Origin: Halicephalobus mephisto
Lineage: Eukaryota; Nematoda; Chromadorea; Rhabditida; Panagrolaimidae
Direction of reading: 5' to 3'
DNA: 64,000 nt
Assembly: GCA_009193035.1 (NCBI GenBank)
Contig: SWDT01000066.1
Coordinates: forward strand, 372,001-436,000
The position numbers and the translations under genes were made by a program. Each line of letters starts with the position of its first letter. Within the stretch, counting starts at the first letter, position 1. Shown here in pieces: positions 34,967-45,930 of this stretch. The notes below the pieces were generated by a model. The model was not told the DNA's origin. It searched no databases and saw nothing but the letters and a program-made list of their open reading frames with translations.

Positions 34967-37900
34967 ATGAGCGAGATTGCACAGAATGAAGCTGTGGAGC
35001 AAATCAGTAAGTTTTCCATATAAAGCTCCTGACAATAACATCTTTAGCAGAGCCTAATACTCGCAACAACTGTACTATCGATGAAATCACCACTATCAGT
35101 GAGTTTTCATATATCGATTTTAAACGCTGTTAGGTCTTTTGATTGCGAAATTGCTTATGTGGATTCCCAAAGTCTAATTCAAGTATTTTAGATGAAACTT
35201 CTGAACAAGATGACTATCAAGACAAAATAATCCCTTCATCTGGGTTGAATATGGATGAGAATATTCCGGAAGAAGCTGAACAGGATGATTACCTAGATAA
35301 CCCGTCTTCTTCTGGATTGCATGTGGATAAGGATGTCCTGGATGAAAGTTTTGTGGAAGTGGATTTCCAAGATATGCCGTCTGCATCTGGACAAAACATA
35401 TACCGAGATGTTTTCGATGAAGTCACGGAAGCAGATGAGTTCATAGAAATACCGTCTTCTTCTGGATTGAATATGGAAATTTACCAGGAATTGGGAACAG
35501 ACTTTACAATAGCAGACTTTCTAGACATGTGTTATGGTGGGACATATCAGGGATTGTGAGTCAACTAACCTCAACACCGATGAGTTAATCAACTATTTCA
35601 GTGAACAAGCCATTATGAAGGTTGCTCAGGCATTTGCTAGATGTACTGACGGGGATCTGGAATTACTGTTGAAGGCGACTGAGCATATGTTTCAACGGAC
35701 AGAGGAAGAGTACATTATTCTCATTACAGATAGAATGCCTGCAGTGTTCGAAGTTTGCCAGAAGAAAGGACCCGACCAACTGAAGTCTGTCAACGAAAGA
35801 CTGATCTGTTCGATTGTAAACAATGTTTCTATTTCCCCCAAGGCAAGTGTTTTTTATTTTCCAGATTAGTTTTTGCGACTTTTCGAAGTTCGGTCCCTCA
35901 AATATTGGAGTTTCATTGTATGCGTTCCAGTGAAAGAGCACGTCCCTGCCTCAGTCTCGTCGGCTTTTTTATTTCTTCTGCTTGGTTTTTTGGCCATTTT
36001 TTTGTGTTCTGCGCTTGCTAGGGGTAGAAGGTGATTAAACGTTATATGCACATGTAGATGTGTGCGTCTGTCACTGCAGCTGTCGTACTTTGAAAAAAGA
36101 ACTCGCGAAGTCTGTCATATTGGTATAGCAAGTCTCAAACGTTTTTCCTGCCAACCGACGCACAGCAAACGAGTGGCGCCACTTTTTCTTCCCAGGGTGG
36201 AAATACTGAAACCTGCCGATCCCTCAAATAGGAGACGTCCTTGTCTATGGAAATGCAATCTTGGGTAGATAGAAAAAATTGCGCACCCATCATTCACATT
36301 TTTCTGAAAGAACATTTGGCAAAAATGTGGATAATAAAAAAGAGCTGGTAGGAATTGTGAACCAGCTGCCATCTGGCGAATCCCTAGGGTAGAAAAAACT
36401 GAGAGTGGTTTTTTAATTCAGATAGTTTTTGTGTATTTGCCACATAAAACGGAATTACAGAAAAGGAGAAACGCATTTAATGTAGTTCCTTAGAAGACGC
36501 CTAATGGACCTGTTTTTATGAGGGATATTTCGCAAGCAACTGTAAATCATAAGCTTTGGGGTGTAAAAGTACTTGATGAAAAGCTACTTTCATTTGGCTT
36601 CTGATATATTCTGTAACTGGCTGTGGAAGCCCTCAAAAGTGGTATTGAGCTAAAAAACGTTAATTGTTTATCCCAAGATATCGTTAATCCCAAGTAATCC
36701 TTTGTATCAGGTTCATTGTGCCCTTATGAAGAATGACTACTGATATTTGACGTCAAAAAGTGAATATATTTTCTTTTCAGATTCATAATGCTGTGATTTG
36801 TTGCTTGAACACCTTATTTGAAGAACAATTCCTAACGATTGGTGAGTTTTTTCCATGTTTGTTCACAATTTATTTATGACTTCTACAATCCATTGTTTTT
36901 TACGAACTTGAACGCCAAAAGTAGCAACAATGGATGTAAAAAAATTACTGCCTTCTTTCGACGTTCTTTGTTTAGCCGAAATTGTTAGGTTGAAAAACTA
37001 GTCTTTAAAAGTAAAAACGAATGTAAAGAATCTGGAAATGGCATGATGATTGCCCTCTTTTTGACTTTGATTGTTATACCAAAGGACATTGTCTTTTTGA
37101 ATGAATGGTTAAGTGGATGACAGGCTAGGCAATTTCGAAATAATATAGTCTACAGCAGATTTCTTATATGTTTGCTGTCTTTTTGGCGCTTACTCGGAAA
37201 AAGGAAAATACGACCTTTGAATAATTGTCTTTGTTAAATGTTCAAAACGTCTTAATTCCCGCGTAGTTGCCAAATGTTGGGTTCGATTGGACATAAATTA
37301 TTGGTTTTCAGAAATCCTCCAAAATGTTGTGCTTCCATGTTTCCTTGAGTTTTTACATGAACGTCCTCGTTACCAATTAAATGCTGTGCCGGATTACTAT
37401 TACAACAAGAATCGACCGATAGTTGGACAGGTTGGTTGCTTTTCACCTGTTAAAATTTGGTTCAGTAGTTCTTTTACTTACCAGTTTCAACGAGTTTGTT
37501 CTCTGGCAACTTGCCAAACTTCCCGAGTGACATGTATACAACATTTGTTTGATGAGTATGTTGCTGGGGATGCATAGTCTTCGGGATGTGTTTCTTTTTT
37601 CTTGTTTTTTAGGGATGCCACTGCAGTAACGGCTGGTTTGTTCCATTTGACATTTTTGTCGGGCAAAAGATGATGCTTTTTTAGTTTAGCGAATACTTGG
37701 TGGTTTTTTGAGCGTGTGCCAAAGCCGTTAAGGCGTGGAAGCTGGCTCGATGCCCAAGCGACGCTGTCACTTGATTGGCAGCAGCACATGCTAGTCTGTT
37801 GAAGGCAAAAAAGTGAGCTGGTTTGCGTTTTCTCTTGTACATTTTTGGAATTGGCATCTAGAATTTACCACGCGTCACTAACAAAAATACAATGTCCTGT

Positions 37901-40900
37901 GAGGTTCGGTTTCGTCCTTACCCTTTGGCTGTATTCGGTCGGAAATTGCGTTAGGGTAACAATTTTTTGTTTACACGTGGAATTGAAGAGTGGTGAACCT
38001 CGAGAAATGTGAGCCGCTTTCTAGCATTTTGTCCAGGTCTTTCCTCTGTTCCGACGTTCACGTTCATTTTGTTTTCTTTTGACGTTTTGGCGCCAAATGT
38101 GTCTATCTGGTTGCTTTGTTTGTATCCCGCCATCAGGAAAAACACCAGACCAAAAAAGCTAAAATCAAAGAAGCATGTCTGATTATTGTTGGAATGAATC
38201 ATGCTCCACCAAATGTCTGCCTTTCGGTTAACTGCTTCCCTTGCATAGAGACGCGAAAGATAAAATTTCGAAATACTCAAGGATGCAAAATATTGTCTCT
38301 TTAGCTAGCTCTAATTAATTGCGGCGTGTTAGTCGTAAAGTTTTGCTCAGAAAGTGTTGTGATAACAGTTTGTCCGAAAACATGGAGTATCAGTCAGAAT
38401 TGATTAATGTTAGTTGTTTTCTGATAATTCGTGTTTCGTATCATAATCGACTAGAGGGAGAAACTGTAGGTTGTCTTATTACTGGGTTCGCTCTTTTATC
38501 TTTCTGATCTTTGAAAACTTAAACACCGAGCTCACGAAATTAAACAGTTGTTCTTTTTCTCAGCGTTCTTGTAGATATTCCCTGTCTATATTTTCGTCTG
38601 CATCAGTCAAGCTAGATTTTGTTCCCAAAGACCCATTAGACGAAACGTTTCGACCCTATGGCTCGAGCAAAAAAGAAGCCGAAAAAGCTCCGCCTCCAAT
38701 TTGGTTTTTTTCTGTTTTCTCGCATTTGCGTTGAGCTACGCAGCCGGCATCAGTCCATCCAAGGACAGGGAGTTTGGAGCGCTTTTCTGTTGCCTTGTTG
38801 ACTTTTTTACTGACTGCATTTGCTTGTTCTATTACCAGTCTTACTTTGATTGGAATTGCGATAAGACCCAGCGGGAATCATTTTCAGCCATGAACTGTCT
38901 ATCAGTTTTGTCTTGCGCGAATGTAATTTGTTTGTCTACTTCAATCTGGAGAAAAAATGTTTTTCAATTTCAAATCGACAAAAAACTACTTTGAATTCGT
39001 TTCACGTTTTGGAACTTGTGTACGTCTGTGTGTAGCGCGCTCTCGAGCCATTTATGGAAAGACTCAAAAGCTCAGAGTAGGACCGGTTTTACGTGATTGC
39101 AGGAGGCACACCCGATTGAATCGACCTCTGCCACTATCAAGTTGAGAAGAGTTGTCGTTTGATGGGCTCGGCTGTTGGCGCATCCACTTCCTGCTGGGTC
39201 TTTTTTGTCTTGCATTTTTCATTGCCAACAAGAGAAACGAGACGGGCCAATGCCTATAGGCTCTTTTTGCTTTCGTTTTCCGCTCAAAAACACGACTGTC
39301 ACTTGGTTTTTCTTTTGGTTGTTTTGTTGCATCAACCCCTGCTGTTGGGATGCGTTGGGAAGTTGAAGGAGACTTGCAACCGATGCCGAGGCTTGATCGC
39401 AGCAGGCGCATGTGCTTTAGAAACGTTTTTGAGTCGACGATAAATGCCGGGTTAAAAGTTGAAAGCAAGGGGGCGCGTTCTCAGCTTGACTATGTTGTGC
39501 TGACGCGAGAGGTTAGACTGCCAGAAAGTAAGCGAAGCGATAGCGCATTGTTGATTCGTTTGTTGATTTTTCGCTTTTTTTCAGAGTTTTTCGTTTCTGC
39601 TTGCTCAAGCTCGTCAATCGACGTTGTTCGTTTTGCTTAAAATTTTTCTTCAAGTTTTCTTTTTATGCGCGAAACTGAGGCTTTGGAAAATAGAAGGACA
39701 AAAAATATTTTCTGCCTTCTTGTCGACGTCGTTGAGTAGTTCCGATAGAATGGAGCGGTTGAGCGGGCAATACCTGATTTTACAGAGGCCTTGGAGTTGA
39801 ATCAATCGGCAAGGCCATCGGTGTTTTATGCATGTCAATTGTTACGTTTGAGATAGCGTGAACGTGGCAATATTGAACGAATGGAAACTGGCCTAAAGCC
39901 AGAATTCTTTGTTTAGCAGTGCTTCCAACTCGATCAACGCCAGCACCCGCTGAGGCCTTATCACTAGGACAATCTCCTTTGTTTGATAAAAATGCTAGCT
40001 CTTGGTGTTCACGCGGCTTTTTCCTTTTTGTATACTTCTAGGGATTGGTTTGACGTACTCGAGTGCTGTTTTCTTTATTCGATTTTACTTTATGGGCACA
40101 GCTGTTTTTTGCTCTGCTCTTTGAAAAACAATTGTTAAAATATGACGAAGATGGATGTTTTATCTCGCAGTCATTTCCATCTCGCTCTCGAACCTCTTTT
40201 GTATCATTGCTTTTGCTCGCAGATGATGTGCCTGACCTTCGAACTAATATTCGGCAAAAAATGTTCCGGGAGAAAGTGTGAGTTGGAGATTGGCAGATGT
40301 CCAGCTGAACGGACAGCGCAATCTCGATCGTTCTAGTGCGCGGAAGGCGGTCCTGTTGTTGTTGTTGTCTTGGTCAGCCTGCCCGTAGAGGCCATTCAGT
40401 CATTCAGCTGCTTTTTGCGCGGCTCGCCCTTGCAATCTCTGCATTTTTCTAGGAGAAGCCTATTCGGCAAAAAGTATTTCCCATTTGGTTTTACGGTAGC
40501 TTACTGAGTGGTAGAAAACGCAGAGGTGCCTAGAAGTGATTTGCCTGTGCATGCCTCAGATTGGTCCCGATGGTATTGCCAAGTTGTTTGGCGTTGTATT
40601 CTCGCTATTATTGATGCAGTATTGTATTTGCTATTGGTTCATTTGAAGGTGAAAGACATGGGTAGTGAGACGTGATTTTTTAAGACCGTGTCACTATTCT
40701 GTTTTTCGCCTCCCGATGTCAACCAACTATTCTCCAGAAGGATATTGAGGGCACGAATGGCATTGTGACAACAGCAGCTTTTTTGCAAATTGAAAATCAA
40801 TCGATATTTTGTTGCATGTGATTTTGACATGATCTAATGTTGATCTGGAAGGTGGTTGTGTTTTCTCGCGCGCGGATCATCTGTTTCCAATGGCCAGGCG

Positions 40901-43900
40901 GCTCAAGATTATTCTCCAGTATTCTTTGGTCGCTTAGATTTGCGCGGTGGTGCTTTGCCCACTCACCGATCGGCCTGCTGCGTGCCATTTTCGTTGGTCC
41001 GATCTCTGATCTCTTAGCGGACATTGGATTAGACCGTTAATGGTGCTTTCGAGTTCTGAATAATTTGTTCAATTAAAACGCATTCGTAGATTGTTTTTAT
41101 AAGTGTAAGAGTGAACCCCGCTACTGCTGTTGTTACTGCTTCCAGAGCCAATGCCAAGTTGCCTGATTGTTTCTCTAATATCGGCAGAGTGCAGCAGCAG
41201 TAGCGGGCACTGATTGCGCCACGTCAAAGGGGAAGTGATTTGTCGCGAACTCGCATCATTGCTAATTCATATCACAGCCAGCTTTGATGTGCCGCAATTT
41301 GAGGCACGCATTGAGATTACTTGAGGATCGGATTTATTTATTCTATTTATTGTTACTCTTGTCTATAGAACGTTGACGAAGAACAGATAGCAAAAAAGTG
41401 AAAGCAAACAATGAAGACAGAAGGCAAAAGTTGAATAAGATCCATTGCAAGTGGCAATTTCGGATGACCTTCAGCCTTGAATCACATGAAGAGGCAAGGC
41501 CACCGGTGGGAAATAGTCCTTACTTTCTCGTGACTGAAACGAATCGAAATTGAAATTGCCTTTGAAGATTGAAAGATTTGACCCCCGTTTCTCAATTTGA
41601 AAGAAAAGCCAAGGTCAGAATAGATTATGTCACTTTGATGTTGTTTTCCTCGAAACTGAATTTCGAAACCAACGACAGATCTGGCGCTGGGTGAAAAGTG
41701 AGAGTTGAATCTAGATGTAAATAGTCTTTGGTCTGCTGTTGGGATTCGGGAATAATACGGGTGAATTTTCATTTTTTTGATGACTGTGTATGTAGATTCT
41801 CTTTACCCTAGACGCATTGTTGTGATGAATAATTCTGCGCAAAGCTCTCGGCAACACTGCTTTGCCCTTTGATTTGTTTCCTCGTTTGCTCCGGGAAAAT
41901 GCTAGAAATGATTGTTATTGCCTGGAATAGCAGAAAAAGAATGTTGACCTTTCTGAAAACGATTCCTTGGTCTTGTTGTTTTGGCTTGTTGCCAGAGAAG
42001 AGAATCAAGCAAAAAAAGAAAAACAAATGAAGAAATTTTTTCAGATTGTTATAAAATGCGCCGATCTTCTCGACTCGCAAGTTGTGGATGATGACGTCGT
42101 TCCTATCTTTGAGGAGTTCATCTGCGATGACTCGGATATCCATTTCACGCTGCTGCAACAAATGGCCTTGGTGTTCAAGGTACGGGGTGTTTCGTTTACT
42201 GTTTAATAAGAGATAATACTATAGAGTGTATCAAGTGAAAAACGGGCATACCTGCTGACGAAGCTCAATTCCTTCTTGAGGATCGAGAGCAATAAAGGCT
42301 GGAGGTTACGGGAAGAGTTTGCCGATCAGTGTCTGCTGATGTGCTCATCGTGCTCTCTGTCGCAGATTAATCAGTTCATCATCTGCTTTGCTTTATCCTT
42401 CATGGATGACCGGTTTGACTGCGTTCGGCAGAAGGCAATACTGCTCTTGTCTGAGATACTGTCGACATTTATTTGCTGTGAATGGCCAACATCACCTGAC
42501 GTTGATGTGGACGACTTGGATTCTTTGCTCCGTGAAATGCCACTTTCAAAGGCCACGATTCTTGATATTTACGGAAGTTTTGCTCACAGCACATTGTGGA
42601 GAAGACGTCAAGCTTTTGCGACTCTGTTGATCCATGTCTTGCAGAACGAAAAATCAAGAGTTGAGCACTTTGGGCGGTTATTCGGGAACGATATGATGGG
42701 GATTGCGAAAGATAGTAAGTTAGATTGATGCTGTTATTTGATTGATTTCCGTTTTCAGGATTGCCCAACATTCGGCTCAAGTTCTTGTCTCTCTGGAGGT
42801 GCCTGCACATGGGGGATGAGGAAAGAGACTCCTTCGATGAGTTGTTTCCAAAGCTCTCTGCCAAGCTGAAAGAAGCACTTGAAGATATGGCCGTTGGTGA
42901 CCCTGATTTTGAAGTCCAAACCCAGGCGCGGATTTCTATGAATCTGATTCAGCCACAGAAAGATTCGCTGGATTATGGCGATCATTACCGCCGGTTGGCA
43001 GAGAGGGAGAACAAGCTCTGGGAACGACTAGATGAATACAGGGAAGAGCATGAGAAAAGGTTGAGGAGACTGAATGACAATCACGCAGAAACAACTGCTC
43101 TTCTGATTGAATCCTATGTTCAGGATGATAGACCGAAGGCAAGTAGCGTGAAGACCATTGCGAGCAATATCCAAGCTCTCTTTAACAACCGACGGTCTCC
43201 TCAGACTCAGAAGACCCCGAAAAGGGGAGGTGGAGGTTTTAAGTTTGTCGTTTCTTCTGTTCCCGAGAACGAACGGAGTCCTCCAACTTATAAAGCATCG
43301 TCGAGTTCTTCTCCAGAACCCGAAAGGAAGCAAATTACCGTTAAGAGAGACGATTCCAACGACCCACCTCCTATTTTCCCTATTGCCGGAGATGAACAAA
43401 GGTGTTCGTCTTTGGATCAAATCTCGGAAGCTGAGCGGATAGAAAAGCATCCTGGTGGTGGCGAATTCCTTGATGCTCAATCTTCTCGTTCTTTCATTCT
43501 TGAGAATGAACAACCCCCAATTTGTGAGTCGTCTTCAGATCGTTCTCCTGAGATTGAGCAGAGACAAATGAGTCCTGAATTACCTGAACCAAAGAATGCA
43601 TTAGCTGTAGAAGAAGTACTTTTGAGATCTACTAGTGAGGGAAGTGACATTGCTTTTGACGTTCAATCTCCTGTATCGGTTGTTGTCGAAGCTGAACAAC
43701 CGTCTCTAATCTGTGAATCGTCTTTGGGTCATTCCCCGGAAGGCGAACAGAGACGAAACAGTCCTGAATTACTCCATGGATTGCCTGAATCAAACAGTTT
43801 ACCGACCACAAATATTCCTGAATCCACCAACCAAGAAGATGACAAATCTCCTGATATGCTGGTTCCTTCTAGTTCTGATAACGAACAGAATTCTCCGGCT

Positions 43901-44773
43901 TCGAACCAACCTCCAGAAACTGAACAGAAAGAAGAGGAAGCTGTATATGGTGATGTTCTTGACGCTCAGTCTTCGGTTGTTTCTGTTCCTGAGAATGAAC
44001 TGAGCCTTCCAGTGGATGAACCATCTTTGGATCATTTTCTTGAGATTGAACCAACACAAGTGATTCCTGAATTACCTGAACCTGAAAGTACATCAGCTGT
44101 GGATGGTGCTTCTTCGGAATCTACCAACGAAGGAGATAATAGTGCTCTTGATGTTCAATCTCCTGTTTCATCTATTGTCGAAACTGAACAAAACCCTTTA
44201 ACATGTGAACCATCTGTGAATCATTCTCCGGAAGTTGAGAGGGAAGAGAATGCTGAATTGCCCGAATTGAGAAGTACATCAGATATAGGCGATGTTCCTC
44301 TTGAGTCTACTAACGAAGAAGATGAAGAGTTCCTTGATGCTGTATCTTCGGGTTCTTTCATTCCTGAAAACGAGGTAGATTCTCCAGCATGCGAGGCAAT
44401 ATTGAATCATTCCTCAGAACCAGAGCAGAACCAAGTGAGCTCTGAATTACCTCAACCAGAAGGTGCATCACCTATGGATGATGTTCCTTTGGAATCTACT
44501 AACAAAGGTAACGATTCTCCCGATGTTCCATCTCCTGTGCCATCTATTCCCGTGATTGAATTACACCCTCCAACTTGTGAGCCATCCTTGAATCATTCTC
44601 CTGAACCCAAACAGCAGCCAATCAGCTCTGAGTTACCTCACGAATTAGCCGAATCAAAGAGCTTATCAACAAAAGGTGTGTCTCTTGAATCTACCAATGA
44701 AGATAATGACGAGTCTCCTGATGCTCAATCTCCCCGTACGAATCCTGACCCCTATACAGAATCAGACTGTTGA
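34967..44773 (+). CDS. ppfr-1: PPFR-1/PPP4R1-like protein phosphatase 4 regulatory subunit with repeat-rich ends
   Basis: HEAT-repeat regulatory subunit of protein phosphatase 4. Exons 34967-35006, 35051-35098, 35192-35555, 35602-35842, 36781-36841, 37312-37430, 42045-42179, 42225-42714 and 42759-44773 join in phase to 1170 residues. Residues about 30-150 are acidic with four 25-residue units (PSSSGLNMDxDV). HEAT-like helices follow. The block DDDVVPIFEEFICDD through NKGWRLREEFADQCLLM and DDRFDCVRQKAILLLSEI aligns in order with the C-terminal HEAT region of human PPP4R1 (LVPIFNGFLKD, NWRFRAELAEQL, VRWISYKLVSEM). Middle HEAT repeats of human PPP4R1 appear to be missing, or their exons are hidden in the 4.6-kb intron. 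After a coiled coil the last about 500 residues are diverged 60-residue repeats rich in Ser, Pro and Glu. Intron 35843-36780 uses a GC donor (AAG|gcaagt). The start is uncertain because upstream exons may exist. Confidence 0.82.
40437..40525 (+). ncRNA. hairpin with 14-bp terminal stem, possible ncRNA
   Basis: CTCTGCATTTTTCTA (40437-40451) pairs with TAGAAAACGCAGAG (40512-40525) with one mismatch and one bulge. The 60-nt interior folds poorly, so it is a weak miRNA candidate. It lies 120 bp upstream of mir-71. Confidence 0.25.
40646..40712 (+). ncRNA. mir-71: microRNA mir-71 precursor
   Basis: The 5' arm at 40650-40672 begins TGAAAGACATGGGTAGTGAG, identical over its whole 23 nt to miR-71 as I know it. 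It pairs with 40688-40710 (GTGTCACTATTCTGTTTTTC) through a nearly continuous stem with one bulged base, leaving a loop of about 15 nt. Intronic and on the same strand as ppfr-1. miR-71 acts in stress resistance and lifespan in C. elegans. Confidence 0.95.
41117..41207 (+). ncRNA. miRNA-like hairpin next to mir-2, possibly undescribed
   Basis: CCCGCTACTGCTG (41117-41129) pairs perfectly with CAGCAGTAGCGGG (41195-41207), and the stem continues with wobble and bulges to about 23 pairs (TTGT, ACT, GC against GCAG, AGT, GC). The loop is large, about 43 nt. It ends five bases before the mir-2 precursor begins and about 400 bp after mir-71. I do not recognise either arm as a known miRNA. Confidence 0.5.
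41213..41298 (+). ncRNA. mir-2: microRNA mir-2 precursor
   Basis: The 3' arm at 41270-41292 begins TATCACAGCCAGCTTTGATG, identical over its 23 nt to miR-2 as I know it. The 5' arm CACGTCAAAG...GTGAT pairs with it, and the terminal stem ATTGCG/CGCAAT closes the hairpin. Intronic, host strand. Confidence 0.95.
43246..44760 (+). repeat. diverged tandem repeats in the ppfr-1 last exon
   Basis: About eight units of 180-200 bp coding 60-65 residues each. Pattern per unit: DAQSS.SFIPENE, PP.CE.SL.HSPE.EQ, SPELPEPxS, LESTNExDD. Units alternate between a DAQSS...PENE type and a DVQSPVSSIVETE type, which suggests duplication of a two-unit block. Unit four is truncated. Confidence 0.75.
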
Positions 44774-45109
44774 ACTAAGTAACTAAGTGAGAAATTTGAA
44801 GGATGTTTACCGGTAGTCTTTTGGTCTTTCATGGTGCTGAGTTACGTTTTTCACCTGAACTGATACCGGTCCTAATCTGGATTATATGGATAGTAAATTA
44901 AAGGAAATTAACTGGAAGTGTTGGCACAATATTTGGGGGACAGCAGAAAGTGACCAAGGGATAATTTTGGAAAGCGTTCGGGAAGACTAGTTATGAGATT
45001 TTTGGGCGCTGTCTAAATTTGTTTTTTTTCGGCAGTATCTCCGAAATCTAAAATCAATAAGTTAGTTTTAGATTCCCTTGATAACTGGGATTGGTAAATG
45101 GGATTTTCC
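44774..45109. other. 3' region of ppfr-1
   Basis: No gene seen; one weak dispersed-repeat unit near 44960-45020. Confidence 0.4.
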
Positions 45110-45386
45110 TCAGCCAGTTTGTAATCTGGAAACAGCACTGACGATGGTCTCAGTTGTCGTCGGACTTGTTCGGAAATTAATATGGATGGTCACTATCGGA
45201 GCCAAACGATCTTCCAAATCTCCTTGGATGCATTCGGAGATGTCCAATGTGACGAGAGAAACACACCATTGCAGCTTAATGCGGTCTTCGGATCTTCCGA
45301 AGCCAAATTTTTTCACGTCATCCGTGGATCGGAAGATTTTTAAAATTGCGACAATGGCTGCGGGCGTTTCTTCAATCTCTTGCTCC
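45110..45386 (-). CDS. unrecognised terminal exon
   Basis: After an acceptor (cccacag, ending 45387) the minus strand is open for about 92 codons to a stop. The peptide includes EEIETPAAIVAILKIF-like sequence, KKFGFGRSEDRIKLQWCVS and CIQGDLEDRLAPIVTIHINF, which is ordinary-looking protein. I do not recognise the family. Upstream exons are not certain; the segment at 48208-48394 could be the first. The opposite-strand frame is a shadow. Confidence 0.4.
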
Positions 45387-45593
45387 CTGTGGGTTCGGAA
45401 CGAGTAATTTCCGATTTTTAAGAATAGGAAATAAAGTTAGACATTTCGTGATCATCTTGTAACGGTTACGGTATCTCCAACTGTGACACGGACACCAAAT
45501 GTACGTTTTCAAAGGACGGATATTTAAATCCTAAGACTTGAAATTAAATGCTAATTAATCCTTGATAAAATTACACTTTTAATCCTCCCAAGA

Positions 45594-45930
45594 ATGCGTA
45601 CACTGGAAGAGCAGGCTATGACTTCGGATTTTTCCGTTCTTCGACGAGAACGGTGCGTTTATTAAAGTTAATCTCGAAGATGACTAATTGGTAGTTTGTC
45701 AGTTTAAAACTCGTCCACATTGACTACTGTTCAGATTAACATGGACTTCCCCTGGAGGACTTTCTCGTTCCAATAGGGAAATAATTTGTTCCTCGTCTGA
45801 ACTTCAAAGTTTTAACAATGGAAGTGGACAATCAATCTGGCGTACTTTTTTCTCAAGTGGACATTTATTTCAGCGTCTTAAAGTTAATGAAAATGTGACT
45901 ATAAATAAAGGACTTGGAAGCAATAAATGA
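45594..45930 (+). CDS. tentative two-exon small gene, unrecognised
   Basis: ATG at 45594 (MRTLEEQAMTSDFSVLRRER), donor cg|gtgcgt at 45653, acceptor gttcag ending 45734, and an in-phase second exon to a stop at 45930, 84 residues in all. The second exon reads LTWTSPGGLSRSNREIICSS onward. No domain known to me. The 82-bp intron and open frame are suggestive only. Confidence 0.28.

Larger units (their letters stand above)
37431..42044 (+). other. 4.6-kb ppfr-1 intron, host of a miRNA cluster
   Basis: Base composition is visibly less AT-rich than other introns here. No coding exon is supported. The last 1.6 kb contains mir-71, mir-2 and two more hairpins, all on the host strand. The first 3 kb holds only short palindromes (for example TTTGGCGCCAAA at about 38086, GACGAAACGTTTCGAC at about 38637) and a 7-bp stem GGCCTTG/CAAGGCC at about 39783-39812. 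Confidence 0.6.

Noticed and set aside
39064..39468. 134-codon minus-strand frame inside the ppfr-1 intron
   Set aside because: Composition is basic and low in structure, no start or splice context, no familiar motif.
40270..40335. Hairpin GAGATTG...CAATCTC near 40288-40330
   Set aside because: Only 7 plus 5 pairs over about 43 nt; too short for a miRNA precursor.
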